Below are positions 24,839 through 26,696 of a stretch of DNA of 26,696 bases, one piece after another. Location of the stretch: positions 1-26,696 of the IMG/VR virus record IMGVR_UViG_3300024336_000042. One strand, 5' to 3'. Below the pieces are notes generated by a model. It saw nothing but the letters and a program-made list of their open reading frames with translations. It searched no databases and was not told the DNA's origin. The position numbers were made by a program, and so were the translations under genes. The stretch is from a virus. Within the stretch, counting starts at the first letter, position 1, and every line of letters begins with the position of its first letter.

Positions 24839-25807
24839 TTATGTTTCCATGATTAAACTGACAGCATCTTTAATGCTGCCGGTATTCTTCAGTTGCGCCT
24901 TTCGACGCTCTTGAGCCTTTCGCTTACCTGTACCAACTTTCTTACCACCCGGCTTAACGACTGGTTTTGCGCCTTTTGCTTTTCGATTCACTTTGCTTTT
25001 GCTCGCCATTAGCTTACGATACTTCAACGCATCATTCAGTAATCTTACCGCTCTATGGTCTGAAATACCACGGACTTCTTCATCAGTGAATCCGTAGTGT
25101 TCCTGACCACCTGCTGAAAGACCACCCCATAAATCTTGCGCCTTCTCAGGGTTTGCAAAATCTGGAATACTCTTCTGCAGTGCTTCCGCTTCTTTGGCAA
25201 CGTGAGCATTGAAAGATTCTTGTTCCGCTACAGCCTGTTTATCGGCTACGGACTTCAAACCAGTCATCTGCTTACTGTACTCACCCATCGCTACGTCGTA
25301 ACGAGCCTTCTGCTCCATGTACCCAATTGGGTCTTCATTCAGAAGATCAATCGGTGGCGCAGCAGGTTGGGTAGGCATACCCTGTCCACTCTGCATCTGT
25401 TGGTACAACTGAGCAATTTTCTGTTGCTCTGTCAAAAGGGATACTTTCAGTTCGTCCGCTTCTTTTTTAGCGGCAGCCGCCTCCTGCATTCCCTTCTGGA
25501 CGTAACTTTGACCGGAATATCCTCGCTTGAGGTCGTCAAGGGTGACTTGAACTTCCTTACCGTCTACTTTGACAGTGAGTAATTCGGGTTCCTCTGGACC
25601 GGCATCGTCTATTTCGTCAACATCGTCCTCATCGTCATCCTCTTCATCAGATTCAAACTCTTCGGTATCTTCGTCCTCATACTCCTCTTCGTCTTCGATT
25701 TGTTCGTCAACAATCTCTTCCGACTCTTCAGTTTCTAACTCTTCCGACACCTCTGCTGGAGCAATTACTTGATCCAGTACACTCGTAATACTATCAGTCG
25801 TTCCCAC
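24839..25807 (-). CDS. Putative scaffolding protein, 322 aa
   Basis: Extremely acidic N-terminus (about 20-72, mostly Glu and Asp), then a short beta element LLTVKVDGKEVQVTLDDLK, then a long coiled-coil region rich in Ala, Gln and Lys (about 95-215), then a strongly basic C-terminus (KSKVNRKAKGAKPVVKPGGK). Acidic/helical with a basic tail next to a major capsid gene is the usual layout of phage scaffolds, in which the basic tail binds capsid protein during procapsid assembly. Start GTG at 25807 with GGAG upstream on the minus strand. Confidence 0.8.
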   Translation of the reverse strand: MGTTDSITSVLDQVIAPAEVSEELETEESEEIVDEQIEDEEEYEDEDTEEFESDEEDDDEDDVDEIDDAGPEEPELLTVKVDGKEVQVTLDDLKRGYSGQSYVQKGMQEAAAAKKEADELKVSLLTEQQKIAQLYQQMQSGQGMPTQPAAPPIDLLNEDPIGYMEQKARYDVAMGEYSKQMTGLKSVADKQAVAEQESFNAHVAKEAEALQKSIPDFANPEKAQDLWGGLSAGGQEHYGFTDEEVRGISDHRAVRLLNDALKYRKLMASKSKVNRKAKGAKPVVKPGGKKVGTGKRKAQERRKAQLKNTGSIKDAVSLIMET

Positions 25808-25819
25808 GGTGCTGATCTC

Positions 25820-26044
25820 CTATTTACGATTACTTATCTTCTCATCCGTTAATACAGATTGGAAATGTTCATCTATTTTACCAAGCGCACGTACAATTCC
25901 GTGAGCCTCTTCCCTGTCCTCTATAGCAGAGGAAGGGTCCAAGAACACAGCAGCTTGCTGGTTCTTTACGTTCTGAATGACTTCCTTAAAGGTTTCATCA
26001 CTCATCAATATCTTGATTCTATCAGCATATCCGGAATTATTCAA
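25820..26044 (-). CDS. Hypothetical head-region protein, 74 aa
   Basis: Starts with TTG at 26044, overlapping the portal stop (TTGA), with AAGGT about 8 nt upstream. Helical protein (IKILMSDETFKEVIQNVKNQ, then HGIVRALGKIDEHFQSVL) of the sort found between portal and scaffold genes in podovirus-like genomes, where it may aid head assembly. No recognised domain or membrane segment. Confidence 0.7.
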   Translation of the reverse strand: MNNSGYADRIKILMSDETFKEVIQNVKNQQAAVFLDPSSAIEDREEAHGIVRALGKIDEHFQSVLTDEKISNRK

Positions 26045-26696
26045 AAGTTGTTACCTTGTTGCTGTTGCTGACCACCCGGTGCTTCACGGGGTTCGTTCTG
26101 CATCTGTTTCAATCTCTCAATATTAATCCTTGAATCATACTCAGCTTGCATCTGTGCTTGCTTAATCATCAAATCCTGGTCCATCTTATCACGCTGTAGA
26201 TCATCATTGGCGATTGCCTTATGTGCCTCTATCTGCATCTTCATCTGATCAGACTGTGATTTCTGCTGTGCCTTGATCTGTTCCGCTTGCAGGAACGCTT
26301 CTGCCTGTGGATCACCTTGCTGACCCTGTTGCGCTTGTGCCATTTGCTGCATGATCTGCTGCTCAATCTCCGGATTCATTTCTTTGTAATGACGATCCGT
26401 ATTACGAATACCAGAAAGTGCCAGTATGTCAGCAGCAGTGTTGCGGATATTGGTAAGAGAAACAAGACCATTGTTCGGTCCCGCTGTCTGCCATAAACCC
26501 ATCTGGAACTGCAGAGTGTTCTGGAGGGTCATCAGCTTCTCTTCTTCACGACCAGTACCAAGACCCACGTTCACGCTCACATCCATTGATGTGTTCCATG
26601 ATGCAGGGTCTACCGGAATATACTGACCGTTGAGGCGCATCATCTGTTCCTCATCCGTATTCTCATTGATAAGTTTGAGGATCAGCTTGAACAGTT
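26041..26696 (-). CDS. Portal protein, C-terminal part (5' end beyond window)
   Basis: The frame stays open to the right edge (LFKLILKLINENTDEEQ before the first internal Met), so this is only the C-terminal 217 residues or so. RLNGQYIPVDPASWNTSMDV, then VNVGLGTGREEEKL, is a recognisable segment of podovirus portals ('v.vnvGLGtG..eek'). It is followed by LTNIRNTAADILALSG and a long Gln-rich coiled-coil tail (MAQAQQGQQGDPQAEAF) ending QQQQQGNNF. Portal dodecamers form the DNA entry channel at one capsid vertex. Internal ATGs such as the one at 26643 are not starts. Confidence 0.85.
   Translation of the reverse strand, partial: LFKLILKLINENTDEEQMMRLNGQYIPVDPASWNTSMDVSVNVGLGTGREEEKLMTLQNTLQFQMGLWQTAGPNNGLVSLTNIRNTAADILALSGIRNTDRHYKEMNPEIEQQIMQQMAQAQQGQQGDPQAEAFLQAEQIKAQQKSQSDQMKMQIEAHKAIANDDLQRDKMDQDLMIKQAQMQAEYDSRINIERLKQMQNEPREAPGGQQQQQGNNF

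Overview
The window looks like part of the genome of a tailed double-stranded DNA bacteriophage (Caudoviricetes). Genes are densely packed with ATGA, GTGA, TAATG and TTGA start/stop overlaps. There is a complete phage-type replication set and a separate virion module running from a portal protein through a scaffold and an SU10/DUF5309-type major capsid protein to fibres. A lipobox protein suggests a Gram-negative host. No integrase, tRNA, rRNA or CRISPR array was seen, and the terminase and endolysin must lie outside the window. Family names are from reading the proteins, not from database searches.

Layout. (1) 1-755 has no convincing complete gene: a 9-bp minisatellite, then an A/T-rich control region with repeated GACAATG elements (three in exact 21-bp register), a 30-bp inverted repeat, a 14-bp palindrome and a consensus-like sigma70 promoter at 665-692. 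(2) 756-3529 (+) is an early block of small genes, three of whose junctions carry an identical 22-nt GC-rich hairpin, followed by a sliding-clamp-like protein and an XRE-type regulator, ending at a strong bidirectional hairpin. (3) 3627-6170 (-) is one large PrimPol/PriCT-2/DUF3987 primase-helicase, divergent from a ribbon-helix-helix regulator across a compact double promoter with an operator-like inverted repeat. (4) 6302-15053 (+) is the replication/recombination operon: RHH protein, Ala/Pro-linker protein, DUF2800 RecB-like nuclease, DUF2815 ssDNA-binding protein, family B DNA polymerase, VRR-NUC nuclease, C5-MTase-like protein, an intein-interrupted SNF2-type helicase, and small genes. 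(5) 15179-18794 (+) is an accessory block: DUF551 protein, DPPY DNA methyltransferase, zinc-ribbon proteins, DUF3310 and MazG-like proteins, and several very short genes. It ends at a terminator. (6) 26696-18813 (-) is the virion/lysis block: portal, scaffold, capsid, small structural proteins, fibre, a three-module LamG-like protein, an assembly-type protein, a frameshifted HExxH gene, and three membrane or lipoproteins.

How it works together: PrimPol would prime and perhaps unwind, the family B polymerase with a shortened clamp-like partner would synthesise DNA, and the DUF2815/DUF2800/VRR-NUC/SNF2 proteins would handle single-stranded DNA, recombination and branched intermediates. MazG-like and DUF3310 proteins fit nucleotide metabolism, and two methyltransferases fit DNA modification or anti-restriction.

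The most remarkable element is inside the helicase gene. A Hint-type intein (12767-13690) interrupts the helicase at motif V. The place where inteins normally carry an in-frame homing endonuclease is instead filled by a complete zinc-finger HNH endonuclease gene (12981-13622) in the +1 frame, with its own GGAGG ribosome-binding site. The helicase frame stays open through all 214 overlapping codons. The two halves of the mobile element (protein splicing and DNA cleavage) therefore appear to be encoded as overlapping, separately translated genes.
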